A stretch of DNA of 64,000 bases, from assembly GCA_016858145.1 (NCBI GenBank), contig JAEHOE010000065.1:372001-436000 (forward strand), given 5' to 3'. The notes under the pieces were generated by a model. It was given only the letters and a program-made list of their open reading frames with translations. It was not told the origin of the DNA and ran no database searches. Below, piece by piece: positions 1 through 13,117 of this stretch. This DNA comes from Edaphochlamys debaryana (lineage: Eukaryota; Chlorophyta; Chlorophyceae; Chlamydomonadales). Position 1 is the first letter of the stretch. Each line of letters begins with the position of its first letter. A program made the position numbers and the translations under genes.

Positions 1-36
1 GCAGCGCAGCAAAGGGCGCCGTCCAGGGGCGCTCAC

Positions 37-1570
37 CCCTTCCTCCGCTGCCGCCGCGAGGGTGGTGCGGCCGGCCCCGTTGGACCTCGAGCCGGGCATC
101 TCGGGCACATTCCACCTGGTTGAGGGGCAAGGGAGGGCAGGGGGGATGCACAGAGGCGGCAGGGCGCGGTTGGGGAGGCACGGGGTCTACATTACACGAG
201 GTGTCTGGGCAGCACACAGCACACGATCTGCGCTAGCCAGCAGCGCAGGCCAAGGCCCGCCAACATCATCCCCACCCCTCCCGCCCCACATCCCGGGCGC
301 CCCACCTGAGCTCCCGCAGGGCTGTGAGCGAGGAGCACACGCCTATGGCGCGGGCCAGCTCCGCGCGGCGCTCGCGGCTGTCGGCAGAGTCCAGGTCCAC
401 CACCTGGGGGCGGGGAGGGGGCGGCGGGGGTTGCGGGGGTAACCGTGTGTGTTTCGGGCGCTCCCGGGTGTCGGCAGAGTCCCGGTCCACCACGCCACGC
501 CACGCAAGGGGGCTTGGGGGCAGGCACTGACCACACCACGCCAATCTCCCTCATTCCGCCCCCTCCTCACCAGCGTCCTCAGCTGCTCCAGCCAGCCAAC
601 GCAGCTCAGGTCCTGCGGCGCACGGAAGGCAGTCAGAAGAATGCTCGTCGCTCTGGCATCTCACATCAGCCCTCAACCACTTCACACCACGAGCGTTCAC
701 ACACGCGCATCCCGCCCCCTCCCTCACCGGTGGCGCCAGGTGCGTGGGCCTCCCCAGCTGCAGCTCCGTCACGAAGGGGGTGCGACCCACCACCGAGGGC
801 AGCGCGCCGCTGGGCAGGCCGATGCTGCGCGGCGGGGGGGGGGCGGGGCGGGGGCGGGCAGGAGGAGCTCAGGAGCTATAACAGGTGCCGTAACGCACGC
901 GATACGCGAATGTTGAGGACGGTACCAAGCGGGGGCAAGCACTGATTGTTGGAGTGCCTTCCCGCACCAGCCCGCCCTTCGCTGCGTCGAGCCTGCCCTT
1001 GTCTCACGCCCTTCACACACGCCTCCTCCGGAGCCTCGTCTCACCCCTCGACCAGGGACAGGCGCCGTAGCGAGGTCCACATGGGCCCAGGCGAGGCCGA
1101 GCTGCTGCCGGCCGCGCCCAGGTCCCCGGCCGTGATCACCAACGACACGGGCCCACCCAGGTCCAGGTACTCCAACTGCCGCGGTAAGTCGGACAGCTCG
1201 ACGGTTGAGACGCTGGCGGCGGAAGCCGAACCGCCGCGACCGCTGGCGGTTGACGGCGACTGCTCCTGGTCGTTGCCCCAGCGCAGGCTCAACCGCCGCA
1301 GGCGCGGCAGCGCCTGCGTTAGCTGAGTAATGACGGTTGGCGGCATCCGTACGAAGTGCAGCGTCAGCGCCTGCAACCGCTGCCCGTGGATCGCCAGCGC
1401 CGCCATGTCGGACGGCAGCAGGCTCAGTACGGCACGCCGTAGCATCAGCCGGTCACGTGCCAGATCTTCCAACGCCTGGGCCGCCGCCGGCATGTGCGCC
1501 GCCGCCGCCATCATCTGCGCCGCTTGGGCTCCCGGACCACCGCCGCCGCCACCGCCGCCGCCACCGCCAC

Positions 1571-1601
<31 letters not shown>

Positions 1602-4600
1602 TGGCGGATGCAGCAATGCGAATGGAACCGGTGCCGGAGCCGGGGCCGGAGCCGGGGCGGGAGCGGCGAGTGCTTGGTGTGGGGGAGGGGCCTGGGCGGC
1701 CGTCCAGGGGTTGTACGCCTGGAAGGGCCGGAAGGGCTGCACGGCGGCCGGGGCCGCCGCGGCGCCGGGCGCCGGCACGGGCTGTACCGCCGGCGGTTGG
1801 GCCGCCGGGGCCGCTTCTGGGCCCGTGCCCGGGACTTGGAAGGGCCTGTACGGCGCGGGCACGCGCGGGGCGAAGGGCGGCAGGGCCGGGTGCAAGCCGT
1901 GGGGAGGTTGGAAGGGAGCCGGGGTCGGGCTTTGGGGCACCGAAGGCGCGGGCATGGCAGCCGGCGGCGCCAGATGGCCCGGGTGGAATGCCGGGATGGA
2001 GGAGCGCCAGGAGGCGAGGCCAGGCGCGCTGCCGCCGGCGGCGGCGGCAGCGGCGGCGGCGCCGCTGCCAGCGGCGCCGCTGGCGCCGCCACCGCCAGGC
2101 CCGCTGGCGTTCAGGCCGCCGCCGCCGGCGGTGCTCCCGCGGTACGTGTCGCCCTCCGAGAACGCGCGGTGCGGCGGCGGCGGCGCGTCGTCGACGTCCA
2201 TGGGATCCACCTCCGCCGGCGGCGGCGGCGGCGCCGCCAGCCCTGCTGGACCCCATGCAGCGCTTTCGCCCTCGGCGGAGGACGAGCCGCCAGGGGTCGA
2301 CACCTCGGCGCGGCGGCGGCGGGTGCCGGCGGAGGCGGTGGAGCCGGAGCCGGCGGCGGCGGCCGCGGCGGCGGCGGCGGGGTTCCGGCGCGCGGCCCGG
2401 CCGTCGCGGCCGGTGCCAATTATGAACCGAAACGCCGGCATTCCCGGCGGCCCGGCGGCGGCGACGGCGCCGCCGCCACCGCTGGGCGCCTCCTCCTCAG
2501 AATCGGTGGAGTCCGGCGGCGAGGCAGCGCCGTCGGGCGCGGCGGCGCCGCTGCCGCGCTGTTGGGCCTGGCGGCGGCCGCCGCCGCGGCCCTCCCGGAA
2601 GAGCCCCCACACGTTGTGTATTCCGGAGAACCAGCCCTTGCCCCGGCTGGCACCGCCGCTGGCGCCGCCAGGCGCGGAGGCAACGGAACGGGACGTGCTG
2701 TCATCCGCCGCCGCCGCCTTGTTCACAGCGTTGGCTGGCTGTTGCTGTTGCTGTTGCTGTTGGTGCTGCTGCTGCTGCGGCGGCGGCCGCTGTGGAGGCG
2801 GCACCGCCGCCGCTGACGGCTGGCCTGGCGGAGCCGCTTGCCCCGCAGTTGCAGCTGTCACTTGCGCTTGCGCCGCCTCCGCCACGAGCTTCTCCGCCAC
2901 CGCCGTTCCCGTACCTCCGGCCGCAGCCTCCAATGCAGTAGCCACCGAGTCCTTGATCTCGTCAACCGTCCGCGGGGGTCGCATCATCGCCGCCGCCCGG
3001 GCCTGCGCCGTTCGCATCCGGTCGTCCCGTACCGCTCGCATGGCCAGGTGCTGACTCATCAGAGGGCCCGGCCCAGCCCTTCCGCGGCCGCCGCCGCCGC
3101 CGCCACCCCGGCCGCCGCCAGGCCAGTAGCGCCCGCCCCCGCGCCCGCCGCCAGGGCCGCCGCGGCCGCCGCCGGCGCCGTCCATGCCGTACGGATGCGG
3201 CATCATGCCGAGGTGCATCATGTGATGGTACGGATTGTCCATGTCAAGCAGATCGGGCTCATCTGGGTCGTCCATGTCGTACACGTTGTGAAGATGGTGG
3301 GCGAGCATGTGCTCCCACTCCGGCCCCTCGCGTGGCCCCGCCGCCCCCTCCTCCAGCTCCTCCCACTCCGCCGCCGCCAGCGCCAGCGCCGCCGCCAGGG
3401 CCTTCTTCTCATTGCTCGGCCCACTACCGCCGCCACCGCCGCCACCGCCGCCACCGCCGCCGCCGCTGCCACCGCCGCCGCCAGGCCCTGCGCCGCCGCC
3501 GCTGCCGTCGGAACCGGGCACGGAGAATGACGGCGTCGGCAGCGTCGGCAGCGACGGCGGCGGCGCCGTCCCCGGGGAAGCCCAAGAGGCCGGACCCGAA
3601 CCAGCTCGGTTGCCCGCGCTTCCGCTGCCGCTTCCGCTGCCACCTCCGCCGGCCAGGGCGCCGCCGCCGCCACCGCCGCTGCCGCCGCCGCCGGCGCTGG
3701 CACCAGCGCCAGCCATGGCCAGGTCTTGTGCGGGTGCTGAGCTCCTCGCCGTAAAGCTCGTCGCGAGGAAGGGCATGTACGGCGCGACGCCGGCCGGTCG
3801 CACAGCGAAGGGCGGCAGCGGCGCCGGCGGCGGCGGCAGCTCGTGTGTCGCAAGCGCCGCCAGGCCCGCCGCCACCCGCGCCGCCATGCCCACCGGGATA
3901 AGGGGACCCCTGAGGTGCAGCTCCCTGAGGCAGCGCAGATTACGTAAGTCCCCTAGGCCGATCCCGTTGACGCCGCCGCCGCCGCCGCCGCTGCCAGGGC
4001 CGCCGTCGCCGCTGCCGCCACCGCCACCGCCGCCACCACCGCCGCCGCCGCTTCCGTCGTCGCCGATAGGGCCTGACCCCGACCCAGATCCAGATCCCGA
4101 CGCCACCGAGTCCTCCCGCATCGTCATGTCGTACTGTACGGCATCCTCGACCGCCGCCGCCATGGCTGCCTCCATGTCGTCATCGTCGTCAGCCATGACG
4201 TCATGCGCATCGGGATCGTTTCCGGCGGCGCCGCCAGGGCCGCCGCCGGCGGCGATGGCGGCGGCCTCGGCGAACGCAGCGGCGAGGGCGGCGCCGCCGC
4301 CACCATTCGCCGCCACTCGGCCCATGGCGGCACGCATGGCCCAATTCATCCCCGGGCCAAGGCCCATGCCCTGCCCGTGGCCCAGGCCCAGGCCCAGGCC
4401 CTGCCCGTGCTGCAACCACCGCCGCCGTGCCATCGCCGCCATCGCCGCCGCCGCCATCCGCTGCGGTTGTCGTCCGTACATGCCCCGTAGCTCGCGGTCG
4501 CGATCGCGCTGCAGCTCCGCCGCCGCCGCCGCCGCCATCGCAGCTGAGTCATCACCGCTGGCGGACAGAGACAGCGTCAGCACCTCGAGGCTCTTCAGCT

Positions 4601-7600
4601 GCCCAACCGCCACCAGGTGATTGGTGGTTAGTAACCGGTGCGAGAAGAAGAGTGACCGGACCCGCGGTACGAGCGGCAGCATGGCGTCCAGGATGGCGGC
4701 GGGCGTTTCGCCGTGCGCGCCGGCGACGTACAGGTGCAGCGCGGGCCTGCCTGGGCCCGGCGGCGGCCCGTACGATGACAAATCCTCTTTCCCGCCGCCG
4801 CCGCCGCCGCCGCCGCAAACGCTGCCGCCGCCGGCCGTCCCGCTGCTTCCGCCGCCGTCGCAGGGTCCGTTTGCCGCCGAACCCGGGCCTCCGCAAACCG
4901 TGCCGCTGCCGCCACCGCCGCCGGCGCCGGACGCGCTGCCGTCGCGGCAGCCGCAGGGCACCGGGGGCCGGGTGGGGGGCTTGGCTCGGACCAGGGGGAT
5001 GGGAGGGGGCGCTGCCAGGGCCTGGAGGACGCGTGTGGCGCGGCCCTGTTGGGGGGCGGCCGCTCCGTCCTGCCGGTCCTCCCGCCCTCGCAGCCGTACT
5101 GCGTGGCCGGGGGGTTTAGGGAGGAGGGGTGGGGCGGGCGGGGGCGGTGTTTCGTTAGCGTGTAAGCAGGCCTTGGGACTATGACCGCGGGAGACTCTTT
5201 TCAAGGGAAGCTTGCAGGGCGGAGGCCTCCCGCGCACCATTCCCAGCCCCTGTGATCCGGTACCCCACCCGCGCCCCGTGTCCCCACCCCGCACCCCGGC
5301 CACAACTTGTGGACCCACAAAACCCACCTTCCGTCACCGCCACCCGCAGCTCAGTCAGCGCCGTCAGCTTGGCCAGCGCGCCCGCCGCCACGGTCTCGTC
5401 CAATGCCGTACGGCGCAGATCTAGCGTCTCTATGTCGGGCAGCGCCGCCAGCAGCGCCGCAAGTCGGTCGTTCGGCAGCGGCGTCAGGGTCATGTTGTCC
5501 AGCAGGGACATCTGTACGGCAGAAAGGCACGGGATCCCAATGCAGACCTAAATCATGGAGACCTTCAGCGGCGTACTGGCTTCACTTGGATCATTGTCAG
5601 GGACGACGCAGGGATGTGAGTATTCAAGCTCATGGCGTCTTGTGCACGTCACGCAGGGCCGTTGTGGATCGGGGAACGCAAGCATTCGTCCACACCTCTT
5701 CGTGGAGGATGGGTTCCCAGGGCCGCATGGCCCAGGAAGAGGTTTGGCCCAGCGTCCCTCCAGCGGCGGTCAACGGCAGTCAAACTTCCACTCACCAGCG
5801 ACGGGGCGTCGTCCATGTGGGCATCAGAATCCAGTTCCAGGTGCCGTAAACCCCTGTACGGCTTGGCAACGGTGGCGGCGCCGCCACTGTCGGCGGCGCC
5901 CGCCGACGCCTTGCGCCGCGGCTTTCCCCGCCGCAGCCCAACCGCCGCTGTCGCCGCCGTCGAGCCGTTCGCATCCGCCTCCGCCATGTCCACGTCGCCG
6001 CTGGCGTTACGGTTGGCGGCGGCGGCTGGTCCGTTGGCCGAGGCGTACGGCGCGCCGTCCTCCTCCTCATCGTCCGCGTCATCGTCCATGCCGAACAGCA
6101 GCGCAAACTGCTCCATGTCCAACTGCGGCGGTTGTTCGTTGAGGTTGCCGTTCTCGTAACCGCCATTACCGTTGAGCCCGCCAACGCCCGCTCCGGCTCC
6201 GGCCCCGCCGCCGGCGTTGCCGTCGGCAGCCCCTCCTCCCCCTCCAGCGCCTGCCCCGCCGCCACCTCCGCCGCCGCCACCCCCGCCGCCGCCGTCGCCG
6301 CCGCCGCCGGCTCCGTCGCCCCCTTCCGCCGGCAGTCGTCGGCCCGACGGCTGCGGCGGCGGCAGCGGCGCGCCGGCGGCGATGGCGGCCTGAGCGCTGA
6401 TTAGTAACTCGATGAAGCGGCTGCTGACGCGGCAAGGCGACGCCAGGGGCGACCGGCGGCTCCGTACGGCAAGCCGAGTTAGTTTCGAGCAGCTGCGGAG
6501 CGAGCAAACGGGTTTCAAAAGAATAAGTAGTTGAGCCCAGGAGTGCACCACCACCACCAATAGATGAAACTGTGTAGCATTGCAGCACTGAGCACAGGCA
6601 ACAGCAGCAACAGCTTCGCAAGGCCGAGCAGGAGTCCGCAACGCACCTGAGCGCAGCGTTGATGGAGACCGAGGGGTCAAAGCCCTCCGTGCTGAGAGAC
6701 TGGGGCATTGAAGAAGGCGGGGGTCTCGGTGTGAGGAGAACGCAGGGAACGCCTTGGCCCAGCACTGGAGAGCACCACCCTTTCAGGCACCGCTCTCGCC
6801 CCGGCCCCCACTTTCGCCCCCTTTCCCTCCCTGCCCTCCCCGTCCTCTCCTTCCATCGCATGCTGCAATCCCGTACGAATCTCGTCCTCCCTGCGCCCCC
6901 CTCCCCACGCGAAGGCCCTTCACCCTACCTGCAGGCTCTTGAGGCTGGACAGGCCCAGCAGGGAGTCCGGGCCCATGCTGGGCCCAAACAGGGCCGAGCC
7001 GTTTGAGGGCCGCATGGCCACCAGGCCCAGCTCGTTCAGCCTGGTACGACATGGAGGTGGACGGCAAGTCCCGCGAGTTGACAGCAGTGGAGCGCTGCCC
7101 CCTGTCCGCATGTGACCGCCACCCATGCGGCCCTCGGCATCATTTTTTGTGATAAAGATCGGAACTTCCCGGTTGCAAACGATTGTGCCCCTGCATCCGC
7201 CCACACCTGCTCCACCAAGTCAAGTCCCCAAACATGGCGTCCAGCGCATCCTTTGATAGGGAGGAAGCGGTGTGGGCGAGAGGTGAGTGCAGCCAGACCC
7301 CCTTCTTGCCCAAGCGCCGCTTACAAGTACTGCCGGTACTGCCGGCATCAGCAGCGCAGCGTCAGCACCAGGATGAGCACCAGTGATCCCACCTGGCACG
7401 TGCGGTTGCTGAGGGAGATGACTAAGCGGCTGGCTACAGGGCAGATGGAGTAGAGGGTGCCCCGGAGGTAGTGCCAGTGGAAGGGAACCACGGGTCCGCG
7501 GACGCGCCACTCCTAGGGGGGGAGAGGAGGGGGTGCGAGGAGGAGGGGGCCGTGGAGGGGCGGGTGCAGAGGTGGGTGAGTAGTGGAGGGTATGAGAGGG

Positions 7601-8078
7601 GTTCATGCGCGAGCGGCACGGGGGCGGAGGGTTTGGCGTGCATCTGCCGATTTGGGTGCAATGTGGCTGAGGCGGCGTGCGGCGATGGCACTTTGCAAGT
7701 AGGGTTTTGGGGGCGTGGCTGGTAGCTTCAAGGGGACAATCGCGGGCGCTGGTATTGATGTCGAGGCTCAAGAGCCAGACCCAGATCCGATGGCGCCGGG
7801 GCCGGGGGGCATGGGTGGAGGGGCCAGACCCAAAGTCCCAGCCGCCCCGTTCCGGTAGGAGGCCCCGAGAGGCCCGACACCGGAGCGCCGCGCACCTGCT
7901 GCTCCTGCGTTATCGCCTTCCATCTTCGGCAAACGCTTCGCAGGGACGCGAGATCGCACGGGTCGTCCACGTATCGCGCGATGTTGCCCAGAACCAGCTT
8001 GTCGAGCTTGTCGCCCCATGGCCGCTCCTCGTGCTGCGGGCCCGGGCTGCCCCCCAAAGCACCAATTCCGGCTGGCAT
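37..8078 (-). CDS. F-box / leucine-rich-repeat protein, 3' end beyond the window
   Basis: Likely substrate-recognition subunit of an SCF-type ubiquitin ligase. Exons, 5' to 3': 8078-7896, 7512-7393, 7250-7207, 7040-6929, 6699-6647, 6492-5796, 5511-5328, 5098-1045, 824-728, 612-571, 403-306, 115-37; all phases join, giving 1,921 codons so far. Exon 1 holds the F-box (about residues 25-56, LDKLVLGNIARYVDDP then LRSVCRRWKAI). LRR-like segments follow (LNELGLVAM, LTRLAVRS, RLRRLSLRWG, QLEYLDLGG, FVTELQLGR, LTALREL). The 4-kb exon is mostly Gly, Ala and Pro runs plus a polyGln tract, which separate single LRR units. The gene continues past the left edge. Exons and F-box are well supported; the target is unknown. 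Confidence 0.85.
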
Positions 8079-8606
8079 ACTTCAGCCTGCATCACAGGTG
8101 GTCAGGGCGGGGTGGCAGCAGCGTTCGGAAGCGCGCACGCGTTGCGCGGTTTAACGAGCGGCGACAATCCAGGGTCTCGCGCCCAAAGTAAACCAGCTTC
8201 GCCGACAGCTCCGGTAGCAAACACACCAACCCTAGTGATGTCGTGTGCGGTCACGGCTCCGGTCGGAGGCTCTCGAGACCTTGCAGAGAATGCAGGCGGC
8301 ATGGACTGTCGGGAGGGTGTGGGGCTGTGACTTTCGACCTCCCAGTGACGCAGACGACTCTGTCGCTTTGCAGATATGTCGGCCAAATGCGCGCAGCATC
8401 CCCTTTCGCGGTCCAGTCGGCGGTGCATGCGGGCCGAAAAGCTCGGTGCTCAGCCAAACAGACATTGCACCCGTTCAACAAAAGCTGCAATAGTCTATTA
8501 ATTTGACTGCACGCATGTGGTATCTGGGTGTTGGGAGCAGGACCTTCTGAAGTCACGTCGCGCCTAGCGCGCACCGCGGCAGTAGGTCTGTCCACAGCGC
8601 ACAAAC
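8079..8606. promoter_or_regulatory. Shared promoter region between the F-box and pinin genes
   Basis: These 528 bases separate two divergent start codons and contain no coding signal I can support. A short AT-rich patch (TCTATTAATTTG, about 8494-8505) lies 100 bases upstream of the pinin ATG. A bidirectional promoter is inferred from layout only. Confidence 0.45.
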
Positions 8607-11600
8607 ATGGCTTCGCTAGATCCTGCGGCGCTGGAGCGGGAGCTATCCGAGCTGCGCAGGCAGCGATTCGAGGTGGGCGCCCAGCCTGCACACCGCGCGC
8701 TGTTCCCGAGCTCGAACCGCTCCTCGCCTCTGGGCCTAGTATCTACTCCTTACCTCACTTGTCGCCTGGCAGCCAAAACTGCGTCGCTTGGCTGAGCCAC
8801 TCCGCGCGTTGATCTCTCTTTCCCGCAGGCCAGCCAGCGCGTCCGCGCCTCGCGTCTGCCTCCGGGCCCACCAGGCGGAGGCCGTGGAGACGGGCCGGGG
8901 CCTCGGGGGCCGCCGGGCCGATTCGGGAATTCGGGTCCGGACCGTGGCGGCTTCGGCGGTCCGCCCCCCCCGGGCGGCCCCCGCGGCTTCCGCGACGGCC
9001 CCCCCGGGCCGTCCCCCCGCGGCCTGGGCGGGCCCTTTGACCGTGACGGTCAAAGGTTTGACCGGAGCGGCCCCTTTGGCGGCCGGGACCGCGATGGTCC
9101 CTTCGGTGGCCGCGACCGGGATCGGGACCGGGATGGCCCCTTCTCTCGCCTCGACCGCGGCGGTGGTCCCCCGCCCGTTCTCCCTCCGCCTCGCAAGCGC
9201 ACCGTAGCATCGATGGTGGTTCGCGCAGACGACGACGGGGATCGCAACCGCGACCGGGACCGTGACCGGGCCCGGGACGGGGGCGACAAGGGGGAGCCCG
9301 GGCAGGAGGAGAAGGGCCGAGGGAGAGAGGAGGGCGAGGCGCGGGCGGGGGCGCAGGGCGAGGGCGAGGGCGGCGAGGGCCGGCACGAGCGCGAGGCTGG
9401 GGAGCACGGCGGCGACGACAAGGGCGGCGACCGGGAGGAGAAGCGGGAGCGCTGGGGGCCGCCGTCGGCGCCGGCGCCGGAGGTGAGTGCGCCCTGGGCT
9501 CGAGGGACACACGGGGGTGGCGTGTGGGGTCCGTGCGTGGGGTGCTTGGCGAGGCGCACGGTGCCATGTGGGGCCATGGGTGCACGTGATGAATGGGGCT
9601 TGGGGGCATTGGTTGGTGACAAGTCCTGGGGGGTTGTGGAGGCACGGCCCCGCCCCCCCCCCGTGCGCTTGGCCTCATGCCTCCTCCACCCGGCTCACCT
9701 CCCCTCTGCCCCCACCCACCCACCCACCCCAGCCCCAGCCCGACTCCTGCAAGCGGGCACACGCTGACCCTCCACCCCCAGCCCCTTACATCCCGCGACC
9801 CCTCCGGCCGCCACCCACCACCCACCACCCCCAGCCCCTTCCCGTTCCCTGCCCCCTGCCCCCACCCACCCACCCCCAGCCCGACTCCCGCAAGCGGGCC
9901 GCCGCCGCTTCTACCGAGGACCCGGGGGAGCGCAAGCGCGCGCGGCGGCTGCTGGGGCGCAGCCTGCTGGGCACGCTGCAGAAGTTCAGGCAGGAGGACG
10001 CGGCGTTCCAGGTGGGCCCGGGCCGGGCCCGGGGCCCGGGGCCGGGGCCTCGGGTGGGACCCGCCTGGTTGGGTGGTCGTGGTGCTCTGTGCGTGTTGGC
10101 GAGGCATGGGGCTGGCGGGGGCTGGGTTGCAGCGGCCGAGTGGGGGGGGGGGCGGGGGTGCAGTGGATGCCGCCTCGACCTCCTGTTCCACCCAACCGAC
10201 CAACAACCGCCACAACCCAACCAACCAACCGCCAACCGACAATCCGACCAACCGCAGGCCACGGACGCTGCCGCCCGGCGCGCCGAGCTAGCCCGCAAGG
10301 CCGAGGAGAAGGCGGCGGCGGAGGGCGAGCGGCTGCGGCGGGCGGCCGTGGAGGACCGGCAGCGGCGGCGGCAGGAGGAGCTGGAGGCGCTGCTGGACCT
10401 CAACCTGGCCACCGACATCAAGGTGGGGGAAGCGGGGGAAGGCGAGGGGAGGGGGCGGGGAAAGCGTGTGTGTTTTGGGACGCGTGGGAGCGGGGTGCGG
10501 GGGGTCTAAGCAGCGACGTGGCAGGAGTCCTGCAGTGGGGGGGGGGGGAGGGAAAGAGAGGGGGAGGGTGAAGGAGCGGGAAACGGGTGTGCTTCCTGAC
10601 TCGTGGAAACGCGGGGGTGCGTGGGCTATGCCATGGCCGCGCGGGGCTCAAGCGTAGCTCTGCCAGCCACCCCACGTCGATCCGGATGCACGCGCACGAT
10701 CTGGATCCCGAATCCGCGCGCCCCGCCCCAGGTTCTGGAACTCATGTACGCCAAGAAGCTGGCGCGGCGCAAGGCCCTGGCGTCCTTCCTGCGGGCCGAC
10801 GGCATGGCGGCGGCGACGGCCGGGGCCAAGGCCGCCGCCGCCGAGGGCGGTGATGCTAAAATGGCTGACGCTGAGGCTGGGGCTGCGGCTGCGGCTGGGG
10901 CCGAGGCCGGGGCCGGCGCTGCGGAGGGGGTTGCGGAGGGCGCGGCCGCGGAGGGGGCAGCCGCGGAGGGGGCTGCGGGCGCGGAGACAATGGACGCGGA
11001 GGGCCCGGCGGCGGGCGGCGGCAGGGCGGCGGGGCCCAAGGCGGGGCGCGGCGGCGGCGGCGGCGGCGGCGGGGGCCTGGCGACGCTCATGCGGCACCCC
11101 AACGCCGTCTACTGGGCCCCGGCGCGGCACAGCGAGGAGACGCGGGCGCTGCGGGAGGCGCAGCAGCGGGAGCTCCAGGCCTGGGAGGTGGGGCGGGGGA
11201 GGGGTGGGTGGGGGCGGGAGGGTGGTCGGATGGGGGGCGGACGGGGGTGGGGGGGGGCTGAATGGGGACTGGGGAGGGGGGCGTATCCGCATGTGCTGAG
11301 GGAGCTCAAGGACTGGGAGGTGAGGCGAAGCGGGGGGGCGGGGGCGAGGGCGGCAGGGGGAGGACGGGAAGTGTGTGGGCTTGATGCGGGGGGTGCTTGT
11401 CCACATGGGCGGGACTCAACCGCCGCCGGTTGGCGCCGGGGCTGCCTGCATGCGGGTGGGGGCAGCGGTGGCTCGGCCCTGCGGGAGCCTGCCGACGTGT
11501 GAAGCCGCCCCTCACGCCTGCTCTCCCGGTGGCAGCCCTTACGGCACCCCACGCCCCCCCCCCCCAACACAACGCGCATGTCGACAACCCACGTGCCCCA

Positions 11601-12936
11601 TTCCCCGTCGCTCCTGGGCACAGGCGGCAATAATGGCTGAGCAAGCCCAAACCCTTCCCAACGAGAACTTAACCCCGACGATACCTAAACCTTAAGCTAC
11701 CCTTTACCTTAAAGCCTGTGCCGACACCCTACGCCCGATTCCCCGACGCTCCCGCAGGCAGCGATGATGGCAGAGCTGGAGGCGGAGCGGGAGGGGCTGC
11801 GGCAGCGGGCGGCGGCGCGGCGGGATGGCATGGCGGAGCGGCGGCGGCGGGCGGCGGAGGAGCGGGAGCAGCGCGGGGCGCGGGGCGGCGGCGGCGGCGA
11901 CGAGGCGGCGGAGGAGGCGGAGGACAAGGAGGCCATGGAGGGTGAGGGGGGCGGGGCCGGTTGGGCGCTTGGCTACGGGTGGGGGGCGGAGGATGTAGCT
12001 GGTCCGGCGGCGGGTGTTGAAGCAAAGGAGCCGAGGTCAGGCGGGGCTCAGCTTGTGCGGCGAGAAAATCGCCTTCTTTCTTGCTTGACGAGTTGCAATC
12101 CCAACCTCCGACGTACTTCCGTACAACCGTACCTCCGTTCGCTCCCCGCTGCAGCCGTGGAGCTGGACGCCCACGCCCACGCGCCCGCCGCGGCGGAGGA
12201 GGAGGAGGCAGGCGCGGGCGGCGACGGTGAGGTCCCCGGAGAGGGCGAAGGTGAGACCGGGCTGTCTGGGGTGCAGGGGCTTGTGGGCTGGCTCGCCGCA
12301 GCAGCGGTATGGGCGTTGGGGCATGGCGGCGGTGGGATCCAGGGGGCTGCTGTAGAATCCAGGGGGCTGCTGTGGGGTTCAGGGATCCTGTGCGTGCGTG
12401 ACTGAACCCCAGGGCGCGCTGCTGCTGCACACTCCCACTGGCACCGGTCTCTGAGCTGGGTTGTGATGCTTCGTAGCAGCTATCGCCATACACGTTTGAG
12501 CAGGCGTAGTGGGTGAAGGCAGCAGTGGGGAGGCTTCGGGAGGCAGTTAGCCTCTGCCCCGCCACCACCCCGCCCTGCGCAACGTACTCGGGCAAGACCG
12601 GTACGGAGGTCTTCCATAAACCTTGCATGGGCCCTTGTCTACGTGCCGCCCGTTCCTTGACCATGCACGCACCCCCGCTCCGCAGACGAGCGAGCGGCAC
12701 GGCACGCCGAGGAGAAGGAGGCGGAGGGCGATGCGGAGGACCCAGACATGGAGGCGGAGGCGGAGGCCGGCAGGTACGCTTGGCGTGTGCGGTCGGGATG
12801 GGTGTTGACGCTGGTCGCTTTTGTTGCTGTGAACCGTTCGGGGCCTGAGGGCTCTTCTGGCGCGGTCCAATCGTGACCCCTGCCCACCCACCCCACGCTC
12901 CATCTCAGGGACGAGGGCGATGATCTCATGGCGTGA
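8607..12936 (+). CDS. PNN: Pinin (pinin/SDK/memA) homologue
   Basis: Pinin is a nuclear speckle protein of the splicing and exon-junction machinery. Nine exons in phase: 8607-8672, 8829-9482, 9880-10011, 10258-10422, 10732-11187, 11758-11941, 12155-12250, 12686-12773, 12909-12936; 622 aa. Residues 1-22 are a short coiled coil (ALERELSELRRQRFE). Residues 23-240 are Gly/Pro-rich with Arg-Asp repeats. The family signature lies at about 258-380: RRLLGRSLLGTLQKFRQED, a charged helix, then LMYAKKLARRKALASFLRAD. An Ala/Gly-rich segment and an acidic Glu-rich tail follow. The start fits because it opens the coiled coil directly. The intron before exon 8 holds a captured fragment (12411-12635). Confidence 0.9.
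9739..9898 (+). repeat. Acceptor-edge copy in pinin intron 2
   Basis: The first 19 bases of exon 3 (9880-9898) occur 141 bases upstream at 9739-9757 with one mismatch, also after a C-rich tract ending in AG. Using the upstream copy would soon meet TGA, so 9880 is the real acceptor. Confidence 0.8.
11168..11322 (+). repeat. Donor-edge copy in pinin intron 5
   Basis: The exon 5 end plus donor (11168-11190) recurs at 11300-11322, 21 of 23 bases identical, offset 132. The first donor keeps phase with exon 6. Confidence 0.75.
12411..12635 (+). repeat. Captured fragment of the 20.4-21.2 kb divergent gene pair inside a pinin intron
   Basis: 12411-12582 matches exon 1 of the minus-strand paralogue (about 20443-20612), and 12588-12635 matches exon 1 of the plus-strand paralogue (about 21122-21169). 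The roughly 500 bases that separate them at the source, including the shared promoter, are missing. Read on the minus strand, the copy keeps recognisable protein (SNVYGDSCYEAS) but no intact gene. It is either a gene fragment picked up by a mobile element or a deletion product of a local duplication. Confidence 0.8.
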
Positions 12937-13117
12937 GGCGGCCCCACTCCAGACCTCTGGATGCCAGCGCGTAGGATTGCAGCACAGCAGTAGGTGCCGA
13001 TGAGGGCCTCGGGGCCGGTGTCCGGTTGCTAAGGATCAAAGAGAGGATGCCCTCGGGTACCGGGAACTCTAGAAGTGAAGGGGGGGTCGGAGCTACATTC
13101 GGAGGAGGAGCACTCGG

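Noticed and set aside
1330..3054. 574-codon plus-strand reading frame
   Set aside because: It is the antisense shadow of the large Gly/Ala/Pro exon of the F-box gene; its protein is low-complexity and lacks motifs.
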